Shown: positions 44,402 through 53,029 of the stretch, piece by piece
Layout of the letters: every line of letters begins with the position of its first letter
Numbering within the stretch: position 1 is the stretch's first letter
The notes under the pieces: generated by a model
Databases searched by the model: none
Told to the model about the DNA's origin: nothing
The model's input: only the letters and a program-made list of their open reading frames with translations
Program-made: the position numbers and the translations under genes
NCBI GenBank assembly: GCA_963792075.1
Contig: CAWBUW010000010.1
Coordinates: forward strand, 1-53,075
Length of the DNA stretch: 53,075 nt
Source of the DNA: CAWBUW01 sp963792075
GTDB taxonomy: Bacteria > Chloroflexota > Anaerolineae > Anaerolineales > UBA4823
Direction: 5' to 3'

Positions 44402-46071
44402 TGGTCACCTCCGGGTTCCTGGAGCGGAATATAGAAGTCTAAAGCTTCGACCACATCAAAGTATGCACACTTCTTATTTTGCCAGCCTTTGGCCGCCATT
44501 TGATCCTGCCCTGGAATGACAGGCAGGGGCGGTTGATGGTAGGTTTGCAGGAAGAGGGATACGGCATCAGGCCCACCCCGCAGTGCATCGCGCAGCGCTT
44601 TCAGCTTGTTACGGTGCCCTACCCAGGCCTCGCTCTGCAGCATCTCCTGCGCGCTGCGTTCGAAGTTGTCCCAGGTCTGCCAGTACTGGCTGCTCTGCCT
44701 GCCGGGAGGCGGTACCCACAAGGGGCGCATCAACAGGCTGTTTCCATCCTCAGCCGCGTATTCCTGGGCGCGGATTTCCTCCAGCGATGCGACCACACCG
44801 GTGGTGGAAAAGTGCCAATCCAGTGTGCAGCCTTTCTGGCCGGGCACACGTTCCTTCAAGGCTTCTTTAGCCGAACGGCACAGCGCCTCGCTCAGTTCAT
44901 AAGCCCGCGAGAAGGGGAAGTGCGATTTCACCACCGCCAGGCCTGCCCGCGCGTACAGCGGATCTCCCTGGTCAGAAGCCTGCTTACCGGGCAGCATCTC
45001 ACTTGCCAGGGTCTTGAGGTAGATTACCGCGAGGGCCAGCCCCAGCCGCCCCTCGCAGACAAAGGTAATATCATCGCCGCCAAACACAATGGGGCGGAAA
45101 GGCAAATAAGCCTGGCCGCTGCGCGCCGGGGCAGGTAGGATTTCGCCGTACTTTCCATCCCGCGGGCTGGTGATCAGAACATCTACCGTCTTGCGCAGCG
45201 CCTGGGTAGAACAACTTTGGATAGTACGGCTCAGACGGTATAACTGATCCAGGTATGTCCGGTTATTGGTGGGCAGCAGGTGAGCCGCGGCAATCTCCCT
45301 AAACCGTTCACCCATCTGGTTCCCATCGATATGCACGACGGCCAGGTAACTGGACTCGCCTTTCTCACCGAACAGGTCGAAATCATCTACAAATTCGTAG
45401 AAATACTGGCGTGCCTGGGGCAGGATGGCGTGCAGCCGCTCTTTACCGGGCTGGGTTTTCTCCAACTTGTCAAGCACGCTGCGGCCAACCGGCCTGCCAT
45501 CCGGGTCGCGCCCCACCACCGGCTGGCTAGTGAACACGCATTGAGCGGTGATCGCCAATCCTCCAGAAGGAGTGTTGGGCGCGTAGGCCAGTTTTCGCAG
45601 TGCCGCATCGCGGCGCAGTTGGCCGTGCCGTTCGGACGCTGCTTCTGTCTCCCAATCGAACTCGGTCGAATTGACCAGCAGGCGCAGGTCGCGCGCTTCC
45701 TGGATCACTTTCTGGCTCAGCAGGCGCGTGAAGGTTTTCACGGCGCCTGATTTTGGACCGTCAAAGAGCAGCAGGGCGTTGCCGCCGCCAGCGTAGATCA
45801 CTTCCACGTCTGCCTGGCTGTTGGAAACCTGCCAGCGCGCCTGGGGATCATCGCTGGCCTCGGCGCCTTGGACAAATTCTAGCGCATCCTCCGCCGTGTT
45901 CCACTGTGCGTTATGCTTCAGGCCGGCCTGGTCGCAGGCTTCAAGCACCCACTGCGTAGTCGCCCGCTTCACCAGTTCTGATGCGCCGATATTTTGCTGC
46001 AGGTTGTTGCTGCCAAAGATATACTCTTGTATGGATGCCACTTCAACCTGGGTAAGCGTTACCCTTGTCAT
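44398..46071 (-). CDS. cas10: Cas10 (compact, no HD domain, GGDD palm)
   Basis: A 557-residue large subunit starting MTRVTLTQVEVASIQEYIFG (GGAGGG 8 bases upstream; the TTG at 46086 overlaps that site). YAGGGNALLLF (about 93-103) is the first palm core, LAVVHIDGNQMGERF (about 243-257) opens the second palm, and FGGDDITFVC (about 330-339) holds GGDD, the cyclic oligoadenylate synthase motif. There is no N-terminal HD nuclease domain and no obvious Cys4 zinc finger, so it is much shorter than usual Cas10 proteins (800-1000). DNA cleavage by Cas10 is therefore not expected, while second-messenger synthesis is. Confidence 0.9.
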   Translation of the reverse strand: MTRVTLTQVEVASIQEYIFGSNNLQQNIGASELVKRATTQWVLEACDQAGLKHNAQWNTAEDALEFVQGAEASDDPQARWQVSNSQADVEVIYAGGGNALLLFDGPKSGAVKTFTRLLSQKVIQEARDLRLLVNSTEFDWETEAASERHGQLRRDAALRKLAYAPNTPSGGLAITAQCVFTSQPVVGRDPDGRPVGRSVLDKLEKTQPGKERLHAILPQARQYFYEFVDDFDLFGEKGESSYLAVVHIDGNQMGERFREIAAAHLLPTNNRTYLDQLYRLSRTIQSCSTQALRKTVDVLITSPRDGKYGEILPAPARSGQAYLPFRPIVFGGDDITFVCEGRLGLALAVIYLKTLASEMLPGKQASDQGDPLYARAGLAVVKSHFPFSRAYELSEALCRSAKEALKERVPGQKGCTLDWHFSTTGVVASLEEIRAQEYAAEDGNSLLMRPLWVPPPGRQSSQYWQTWDNFERSAQEMLQSEAWVGHRNKLKALRDALRGGPDAVSLFLQTYHQPPLPVIPGQDQMAAKGWQNKKCAYFDVVEALDFYIPLQEPGGDQ

Positions 46072-46089
46072 TTCGCTGCCCTCCAATGT

Positions 46090-47499
46090 TTAAATATTCG
46101 CTGAGGCGAACCACTGCCTGAATGCCTGAGCTAAATTGTAGAATTCCTCGCGCCTGAAGACTTTGATCTTGCCCTGCACATCCCAACTACGGCGGATTTC
46201 ATCCTCCAAATATTCAGGGTTATCATAAAAACACACCAGGCCAATACGCGCTTCATCGCCGCCCAACTGGCGGGCGCGTACATAGATCTCCATCAGGTGT
46301 TCTTTAGCAGTTTCTTTTTTCTCCAGTTTCTTCCTTGACGGCTCTGTCAGGATATTCTCCTCGTTTTCCTTCCAGACCCAGCCGCCTGCCGTTGTGCACG
46401 AGATGGCAAACAACTGGTAGCCATAAATCGCCGCCGCGTCCAACTCAAAATCATCCTTCGAAACGCTGTCGCAGGCGATATATTTCAAATTCCTGCCCCC
46501 TTCGTGGATCGCCTGGTTCCTCTTAACGGCTTCGATCAAAGCCCCCTGGGCATATTCTTCCAGCCATGCGCCTGTGAACCATTTGTGGCAAGAAACCAAT
46601 CCCTTCGTTGCTCCCGGTTTCAGCGCTGTTACCACGGCTGACGCCTTCTCCTCAGGCGTCAACGCCTGGCTGCCAGCAAGCTCATCCATGGCCTGGATCA
46701 CTTCACCCAAAGCTGCATATTCGCTCCGCTCCGGTAAAAATTTTGGGCAGCTATCCAGCCAGGCGTACCACTGTTTTATCTGCAGCCCTTTCGTAACATA
46801 TAACCGCCCGATCGCCCACGCCAGGTGATAGATCTTTTCATCTTCCTGGCCGGTCCTCCATTCCACTTTCTGTCGTTTGATGGGCGGTTCATAGCCGTGC
46901 AAAGCTGCCAGGTCGACCTGGCTGATCGAGACCATCTCCCGCAGCTCATCATCCTGCAAGAGATGAAACTCCCGCTGGCCGCTATCAACTGCGTCCTCGA
47001 TGCGCAGCGACATATGGCGCGGATCGAGGTAAGAGAAGCGGATTGGCACACTCCTCTTCTGCAGCGTTTCTAGAAAACGATACACGTGCACGGACATCGG
47101 CTTGGCCCCGCCAGTGTAATTCAACCCGATGCTGCCTGCCTTCAGCAGCTTCGGGGCCAATTCTTGAAGTCTTTTTTGTATCTCGTGATCGTCTGAGCTG
47201 GAGATGCCCACCAGAACAATCGGATTTTCCGGGGTATCTAAAACCTGGCTTTCGTCCACGCCGGGGAAGAGCTGCTGCCAGAGCAGTTTTTTCAAACGAC
47301 CAGCCACCTCCAACGTACTGGGCTCATCGCCACTGCCATCGGAGTGCAGCAGCCAAATACGTCGCGGCTTACCGACTGCGTCTTCAACGCGCTTCAGCAG
47401 CAAACGCGCTGCCACCCAATTGGGTAAGGGGTTACCCCCCACCAGCAGGATCAGGTGGTTGGTCCGGTAGGGTTTTAGAAGTTCTAGGCTTTCACTCAT
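46090..47499 (-). CDS. Card1/Can2-like CARF protein with PD-(D/E)XK-type domain (active-site lysine missing)
   Basis: A 469-residue protein. The N-terminal CARF domain has NHLILLVGGNPLPNWVAARL and GLNYTGGAKPMSVHVYRFL (about 126-143), the cyclic-oligoadenylate pocket motif of the Card1/Can group. The C-terminal nuclease-like domain has GAWLEEYAQGALIEAV (310-325), DDFELDAAAIYGYQLFAISC (349-368) and LGGDEARIGLVCF. In relatives the strand normally reads I(E/S)CK; here it is ISCTT (366-370), so Thr369 replaces the lysine. It is the first gene of the operon, with GGGAGG before the ATG. It should bind the messenger made by Cas10; nuclease activity is doubtful. Confidence 0.85.
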   Translation of the reverse strand: MSESLELLKPYRTNHLILLVGGNPLPNWVAARLLLKRVEDAVGKPRRIWLLHSDGSGDEPSTLEVAGRLKKLLWQQLFPGVDESQVLDTPENPIVLVGISSSDDHEIQKRLQELAPKLLKAGSIGLNYTGGAKPMSVHVYRFLETLQKRSVPIRFSYLDPRHMSLRIEDAVDSGQREFHLLQDDELREMVSISQVDLAALHGYEPPIKRQKVEWRTGQEDEKIYHLAWAIGRLYVTKGLQIKQWYAWLDSCPKFLPERSEYAALGEVIQAMDELAGSQALTPEEKASAVVTALKPGATKGLVSCHKWFTGAWLEEYAQGALIEAVKRNQAIHEGGRNLKYIACDSVSKDDFELDAAAIYGYQLFAISCTTAGGWVWKENEENILTEPSRKKLEKKETAKEHLMEIYVRARQLGGDEARIGLVCFYDNPEYLEDEIRRSWDVQGKIKVFRREEFYNLAQAFRQWFASANI

Positions 47500-47573
47500 A
47501 GTAAAACCTCCCTTGTTTTGATGATACCCTTATGATTGTAGTGATTTTTTCAAAAAAAGAAAGTGAGATAAAC

Positions 47574-47612
47574 GCAGAAAGCGGCGACTGATGTTCAGTC
47601 GCCGCTTTCTGC
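47574..47612. terminator. Perfect 18-bp hairpin at the trailer end of array 2
   Basis: GCAGAAAGCGGCGACTGA (47574-47591) pairs perfectly with 47595-47612 around TGT. On the minus strand a T-rich tract (TTCTTTTTTTG) follows about ten bases later. It lies just beyond the leader-distal repeat of array 2 and before the first cas gene, so it probably terminates pre-crRNA and insulates the operon. Confidence 0.75.
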
Positions 47613-47619
47613 TCCAGGG

Positions 47620-48329
47620 AGTGCTAACTGCTTCATCGCAGCGGGGGGATTGGAAGGATCAGTTGTTCGTTGACGAAGTTTCCCCTGAATATGTATGGGG
47701 TTTCAAGCTGCTTCATCGCAGCGGGGGGATTGGAAGGGGCAACGCTTGGACTTGCGGAGCAAATGTCTCCGAGTTTCAAGCTGCTTCATCGCAGCGGGGG
47801 GATTGGAAGCGGCATTGTCGCAAACGCAACGCCTGCTACTGAGAAGTTTCAAGCTGCTTCATCGCAGCGGGGGGATTGGAAGAAGATGAGGAAACGTGCG
47901 ACGACGAATGGGTCGCAGCTAGTTTCAAGCTGCTTCATCGCAGCGGGGGGATTGGAAGGATTCGCACATTCCCAATAGGAGGAAAACGTGGATAAAAGTT
48001 TCAAGCTGCTTCATCACAGCGGGGGGATTGGAAGCCTTCGACTGGATCGTCCCTTCGGGACTGACCCAAATTGTTTCAAGCTGCTTCATCGCAGCGGGGG
48101 GATTGGAAGGATCTGTCCACTCATTCTTCAAGCCTTAGTCCAAATCGTTTCAAGCTGCTTCATCGCAGCGGGGGGATTGGAAGCCAAACGAAAACACATG
48201 TTTTCTCCTACAGCTGAAGTTTCAAGCTGCTTCATCGCAGCGGGGGGATTGGAAGTGTCGGTGGCAAAAAGAAGGTGGCGGTCTACACATTCGTTTCAAG
48301 CTGCTTCATCGCAGCGGGGGGATTGGAAG
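47620..48329 (-). CRISPR. CRISPR array 2: 10 repeats of 37 bp, 9 spacers
   Basis: Repeat left ends: 47620, 47700, 47773, 47846, 47922, 47998, 48073, 48147, 48219 and 48293. Spacers are 35-39 bp except the first listed (43). The repeat has the same GTTTCAAG start and GCTGC-TTCATC-GCAGC hairpin as array 1, but ends CGGGGGGATTGGAAG on the plus strand. It differs from array 1 at positions 24 and 33-35 only. The repeat at 47620 is degenerate over its first eight bases, and that at 47998 has TTCATCA in the hairpin. The degenerate end is leader-distal, so transcription runs on the minus strand from the right. Confidence 0.97.
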
Positions 48330-48469
48330 AGTATCCAAAATTGCTTCTTCAAAACGCTCGCCAACTCATTGTATCACATTTCAACGCCCCCATTTGTAGG
48401 GTCATGCGAACGCTACTTGCAAATAATGAAAATTCATGTTAATCTAATAAATATGAAATGTTCTGCAAG
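48330..48469 (-). promoter_or_regulatory. Leader of CRISPR array 2
   Basis: AT-rich and non-coding. It shares CATGCGAAC (48403), ACTTGCAAA (48415), ATCTAATAAA (48442) and TCTGCAAG (48462) with the array 1 leader at the same 12/27/20-base offsets. Block 1 is 74 bases from the last repeat here, against 72 in array 1. A further ACTCATT-TATCAC block sits nearer the array in both. It separates array 2 from the divergent WYL-protein gene. Confidence 0.8.
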
Positions 48470-48563
48470 CGCCAACCTCTAAAGAACACTGTTTTACTCT
48501 TCTGAATGCTTCAAATCGAGGTATTCGAAGGCGATGCGCGTTGTTCCTCTTCCAGTATAAAAC

Positions 48564-49959
48564 ATGCTCTCCCAACTCCAGGATTTGCCCGCTTTTCTGT
48601 TTCCGCTGCTCTCGGCCTGCCGCTTCCTGCCGCCTGGGTCGCTCGGGCAGTTGCGCCGGGTGATGAGGACGCGCAACCCAGCAATCTGCCCAAAGTTATC
48701 CTTCTGGCTTCACCTCAGCCAGGCAGCCGGACTGCTGGATGCCCAACCTGTGCTCCGGCCAACACTGCTGGTTGCGGAATGGCTCGGCCAACCCCTGGAT
48801 CAGCAGTGGCATTCTATCCTGGACGCTTGGTGCGAAATGGTTTCCGACCGCTTTGGCCGGGGCCGCAGGCGCCGCCTTTTATTCCTGCTTGCCGGGCAGC
48901 CTGCAGTGGTTGGCTTTTCACAAGCCCAAAAACGTGAGCTGGGCAGTTTGCAGAATCTTGGCATTTGGAACGGGCAAAGCCTAACCCTTCTAGGGGAACA
49001 AGCATTGCACAATTGCTTGAATAACGCTGGCCCGGCGCCACAAGCCTGGGCGCTGCAAGATGGTTACCTGGAAACCCCCTTACCCACCGATTGGAAACTG
49101 CTCTGGGATCTGGAACAATTCCTCACACCCGCTGCCCCAGGTCAATATCACCTGAATCCCAAAACTCTACGCCAGGCAGCGCAAAGGGGCAGCGCGGAGC
49201 AGTTGCTCGTCATCCTGGAGAATGGAACCGGCCAGGCAGTGCCGGCAGAGTTGGTGGCAAAAATCAACAGCCAGCCCACCGTACGCCTGCTGGATGGGAT
49301 GATCCTGGAATTCTCTGACGCTGAGGAGCTAAAGCGACTGCGCGGCGCAACCTCCGCCTGGCGCAGCAGGCTGAATCATCTGTTATCCGCGCGGCATATT
49401 TTTATCGAACCGGGCAAGGTCCCAGCAATTCTTCGCAGTTTCGCCAGGAAGGGAATCACTGTCAGCGGCGCTCTCCGCCATGCGCAGGGTAAGGCTGCAT
49501 CTCCTAATCCAGACGAAGCGCTTTCGGCCGGTGATAGGGCGGTTTTGCTCAGCCTGGTATGCATCGCTCAGGAGAAAGACCTGATCCCTGACGATTTAGA
49601 GGACCTGAAAGCCAGGCTTCTCTCCGATCTGAACCCAAACTTGGCAGGAGCCGCGCGACGCCGCTGCCAACCAGGCCTTGGCCCACCTCTCACTGCCCTG
49701 GGTTCCGTCTGAGCTGGACCCACCGCCTCTGCCAGAACCTCAATTGATTGAGTTCCTTCAAGCCGCCATCCGCAAACAAGAGGCTGTGGATTTTGAATAC
49801 CAGAAAACCGATCGCTCCACGCCGGAGTCCCGGCATGCAACGCCGCTGCTGGTGGAACAGCGCGGCGCGCGATATTACTTGATCGCTTATTGCCACACGC
49901 GCCGCGCCAACCGTACCTTCCGGTTGGATAAGATCAGCCTGAGGCTTGAACACAATTAG
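48564..49959 (+). pseudogene. WYL-domain regulator with XPB-like helicase-associated domain (frameshifted)
   Basis: From the ATG at 48564 the protein has a long helical N-terminus, then RLLDGMILEFSDAEELKRL, LNHLLSARHIFIEPGKVPAI and FARKGITVSG, like the helicase-associated XPB/Ssl2 domain found in some WYL proteins. After LAGAA the frame shifts near 49655. The other frame continues DAAANQALAHLSLPW, VDFEYQKTDRS and ARYYLIAYCHTRRANRTFRL, a WYL domain ending at 49959. WYL proteins often regulate defence or CRISPR loci by binding nucleotide ligands. It is divergent from array 2, only about 95 bases from its leader. Confidence 0.75.
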
Positions 49960-50435
49960 ACTCAACGCCCAGCTTGCCTAAACCACCCCGCGCGGGATAA
50001 AATAACTCGCATGACCTATCTTGTGCAGAAAAGCGCATCAACAGTACGAATCAGTCAATAGTGATGGGATACGGCAATAAGTGAGTGGATGAGGAAGAAG
50101 TCAACTCAAGTGATATCTGGTTGGAAAACAGCATAACACGCCCCCAGGCAGAACAGCGTTATCAACTTTCGAGCCAGCGAGTAAAACGCATCCTGGATAT
50201 GTGGATGGAGTTCTGATGACATCTCGATGGAAGGATACGGACGCGGGGAACATTACGTGATCATCGCCCCTTTGCAGCGACCTGGACCGGCACGAGCAGT
50301 CTGGCAGCGCGGCCCTGCCGGCGCTGCAAGCCCGCCGGGCAACTGGCGTAAACGGCTGGAAACGAGAACCGGCGTCTTGCAATGCGCGTCGATATGTGCG
50401 GTCCTGGCCGGCAGACTTATGAACTAAGGTGACCA
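49960..50435 (+). other. Gap with decayed short frames, no intact gene
   Basis: A 43-codon GTG frame at 50085-50216 (ending SSQRVKRILDMWMEF) and, in a shifted frame to about 50420, DLDRHEQSGSAALPALQARR and ARRYVRSWPADL look protein-like but fragmentary. They may be the end of one frameshifted gene lying upstream of the phosphoribosyltransferase gene. I cannot name it. Confidence 0.3.
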
Positions 50436-52058
50436 ATGGATTACCTGCAGAGCTTACTACCGACCCTCGAAGCGCTGTATGATCTGGGACAGCGAACATG
50501 CACTAAAGTTGAACAATTCGACCCCGACATCGTGGTCGGCCTGGCACATTCGGGCTGGATGCCGGTGATCGTGGCGCGTGCGCTCTGGTCAGAATCCTAT
50601 GCTACGGCCTTTCCGCCCGCAGTTCGCACTAACATTGGCCAGGAGAAGCACGATATTTACAAAGATCGCTTCAAGCCCTCTATGCCTGCATACTGCTGTG
50701 GAGAATGCTGCGACGGCAACACCGACCGACTCGGGCATTACCTTGCCTGGATTGCTGTCCAGGAACCCTGGTTGGAGACTCTGCACATACAGGTCCAGTC
50801 GGTTTTCCAGGGAGAACCTGCTCGGATACTGGTGGTGGACGATCTGTTCGGAGGATATCGCACCTGCTACATCGCCCTGGGCCTGTTGGAAAAGCTTTAT
50901 CCCCAGGCTCAGGTTCGGATGATTGCTGGAACGAAGGACCTGACCAACGATTTTGTGGATGCCTGGCTGTTACAGTTCGTGCCTGCTGTTGGGAGTGAAG
51001 TCGCTCAAACCACTGAACAAAAGAGCCGTGCCCGATATTCCCACCGCTGGCACGAACAGTTGAAGCCGCTGATCACCGGCAGCGAAGATATCACCTCCGA
51101 AAGCCTGGATTGGCATCCATTAGGACCTGCCTCACCCGCCGTGCAGGCGCTGGCTGGCCTGGCAGAGCCTGAAACCATCCTGGCCGCGCCCTCCTGGGCA
51201 GCTTCACTGGCCTGCCGTTATGCCGTCCAGCGGCAGATAGGCGAGCTCGAGGGCGTTGAGGTTGTGCCGGATGATGACAATTTCTTCATGTGGCGGCGTA
51301 CTCCGCTGTCCCTTGAGCCTGAGGAACGGCTGTTCCACCAGGCGTGGCTAAACAATGGGATTAGCCGCAAGGAAATTGCAAGCGCTTTCGACCACCTTCC
51401 TGGCGGTGTGGAAGGCGGGTTGAAGAAAGTAAAAGAATTTGCACGGCCGCACGGGCGCGGCCGCGGAGCGGTTTATTTACCAGACGAGGCAACTGAATCG
51501 TGGGTCACGGCCTACAATCTCCGGGGGGATGAAAAAAACAGGCTCCATATCACTGGATTTGCCGAATTTCTTCCCGGCCAGCTGTGGGCTGGCGCTTACC
51601 CATTTGACGACCCTAAAATCCAGGTCGGGATGTTGAAAGACCTGCTGTCTCAGGGCGTCCGGCGGATTATTGACTTGACTCTGCCCACTGATTACTACGC
51701 TCGCTGGCCTTATGTAGAAGCGCTGAGCCAGGTTAACCAGCAATTGGGTATCGCCGCTGAACGCATCCTCTATCCACTCCGGCCTCGCTCTGCTCCCACC
51801 CGTCGGCAAATGTTGGGATTATTTGACTTGATTTAATCTTTGCTGGACTCTGGCGAGGGGATCTATCTGCATGGCGGGCACAACCTGGAAGGGCGCGTGC
51901 CGATGGTGCTTGCATGTTTGCTGGTCAATCACGGAAAATCCCCAGAGCAGGCCATCTCCTTGGTGACGGATTTCTGGCTCCAGACGCTGCCATACCTGAT
52001 TCGACTTCCATTATCTGAGGCACAAAGACGGTATGTGCTGCACTGGAAGGGGATCTAG
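50436..52058 (+). pseudogene. Phosphoribosyltransferase fused to dual-specificity-phosphatase-like domain, interrupted by in-frame TAA
   Basis: Residues 1-180 form a type I phosphoribosyltransferase-like domain: DIVVGLAHSGWMPVIVARAL and ARILVVDDLFGGYRTCYIAL, the latter in the place of the PRPP loop. A middle region (EERLFHQAWLNNGISRKEIA) resembles a helix-turn-helix. From about residue 375, LPGQLWAGAYPFDDPK, GVRRIIDLTLPTDYYARW and RILYPLRPRSAPT look like a dual-specificity phosphatase. A TAA at 51834-51836 then stops the frame, yet the same frame goes on with GEGIYLHGGHNLEGRVPMVL and KSPEQAISLVTDFW, the end of that domain. The catalytic HC(X5)R motif is altered: no cysteine follows the His. 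Either decay or a pseudoenzyme with a sequencing error. Confidence 0.7.
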
Positions 52059-52105
52059 AAGCCATCCCAAAGAAACAAATGAAACTCGTCACTTGTCACT
52101 TCACC

Positions 52106-53029
52106 TCACAGATCATCCAGCTCCCCAATCGCATCTTCCAGATCCAGTATCCCCGGCGTCGTGTAAATCCTCGTCGTGTTCAGATTGCTGTGCCCCAGCA
52201 GGGTCGCCACCTTGTCCAGGCTCACCCCACTGTCGATCAACGATTTGGCGAATGTGTGTCTTAAGATATGCGGCGTGGCCTCCTTCAAGCCTGCCGATAT
52301 TGCAAAGCGCGTCACCGCCCGCTGCACCGTCTTGCTGTGGATGCCCTCGTCCTGCTGACCCAGGAACAGGGTTTCGTTTTCCGCCTCTGGCCTGATCCGT
52401 AGATAATCGAGTATCGCTTTCCTCACCTTGGCATTCAACGGTATCTCCCGCCGCTTCGTCCCCTTACCCTCCCGAACGACCACGCTGCCCTTGCGCTCGT
52501 CTAGGATCACGTCCCCCAAGCGCAACTGGACGATCTCTCCCACTCGCAAGCCAGCATACAGGATCAGCTTGACGATGGCGGCGTCCCGTAGGTACATCAA
52601 GCGCAGCCGGGGGTAGCGGCGCATGGCATCTTCGACCGCTTTGTCTACTGCCCTGAGCAAAGCTGCACGCTGCTTTTTATCCAGCCACTTGGGCGCCATG
52701 GCAGCCTCACGCACCGCCTTCACCCCCTGCACGGGATTGCGCATGTTTCGGACAAACCCGGCCTGTTCCAGCCAGTGGGCGTAAGCTGCCAGCGCAGCCA
52801 GCCTACGGTTGATTGTCTTGGGCATGGCAGGTTGATCCAGCAGGTACAGTTTGTAACTACGCACCGCCTCATTGGTCAACCTGCCTGGGGCGAGCTCTTC
52901 GTCGTAATGTTTTTCATACCACTGGGCGAACAAGTGCACATCCCCCAGGTAGCCAACGATCGTCACCGGCGAGCGGTCTTCGGCTAATAGATAAGCCTGG
53001 AATTCATCCAGATGCAGTGAGTTGGACAT
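52106..53029 (-). CDS. Tyrosine recombinase (XerC/D-like integrase)
   Basis: A 307-residue recombinase. The N-terminal SAM-like DNA-binding domain has SPVTIVGYLGDVHLFAQWY. The catalytic domain has AGLRVGEIVQLRLGDV (first Arg), VREGKGTKRREIPL (Lys), TPHILRHTFAKSLIDSG (His-X-X-Arg), LGHSNLNTTRIYT (His and nucleophile Tyr). All active residues are present and the length is normal. It may be a housekeeping Xer or the integrase of a genomic island; no attachment site or tRNA is visible. It converges on the phosphoribosyltransferase gene. Confidence 0.92.
   Translation of the reverse strand: MSNSLHLDEFQAYLLAEDRSPVTIVGYLGDVHLFAQWYEKHYDEELAPGRLTNEAVRSYKLYLLDQPAMPKTINRRLAALAAYAHWLEQAGFVRNMRNPVQGVKAVREAAMAPKWLDKKQRAALLRAVDKAVEDAMRRYPRLRLMYLRDAAIVKLILYAGLRVGEIVQLRLGDVILDERKGSVVVREGKGTKRREIPLNAKVRKAILDYLRIRPEAENETLFLGQQDEGIHSKTVQRAVTRFAISAGLKEATPHILRHTFAKSLIDSGVSLDKVATLLGHSNLNTTRIYTTPGILDLEDAIGELDDL

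Noticed and set aside
52106..53029. Integrase as CRISPR adaptation enzyme (Cas1-like)
   Set aside because: The motifs are those of a tyrosine recombinase, not of Cas1.
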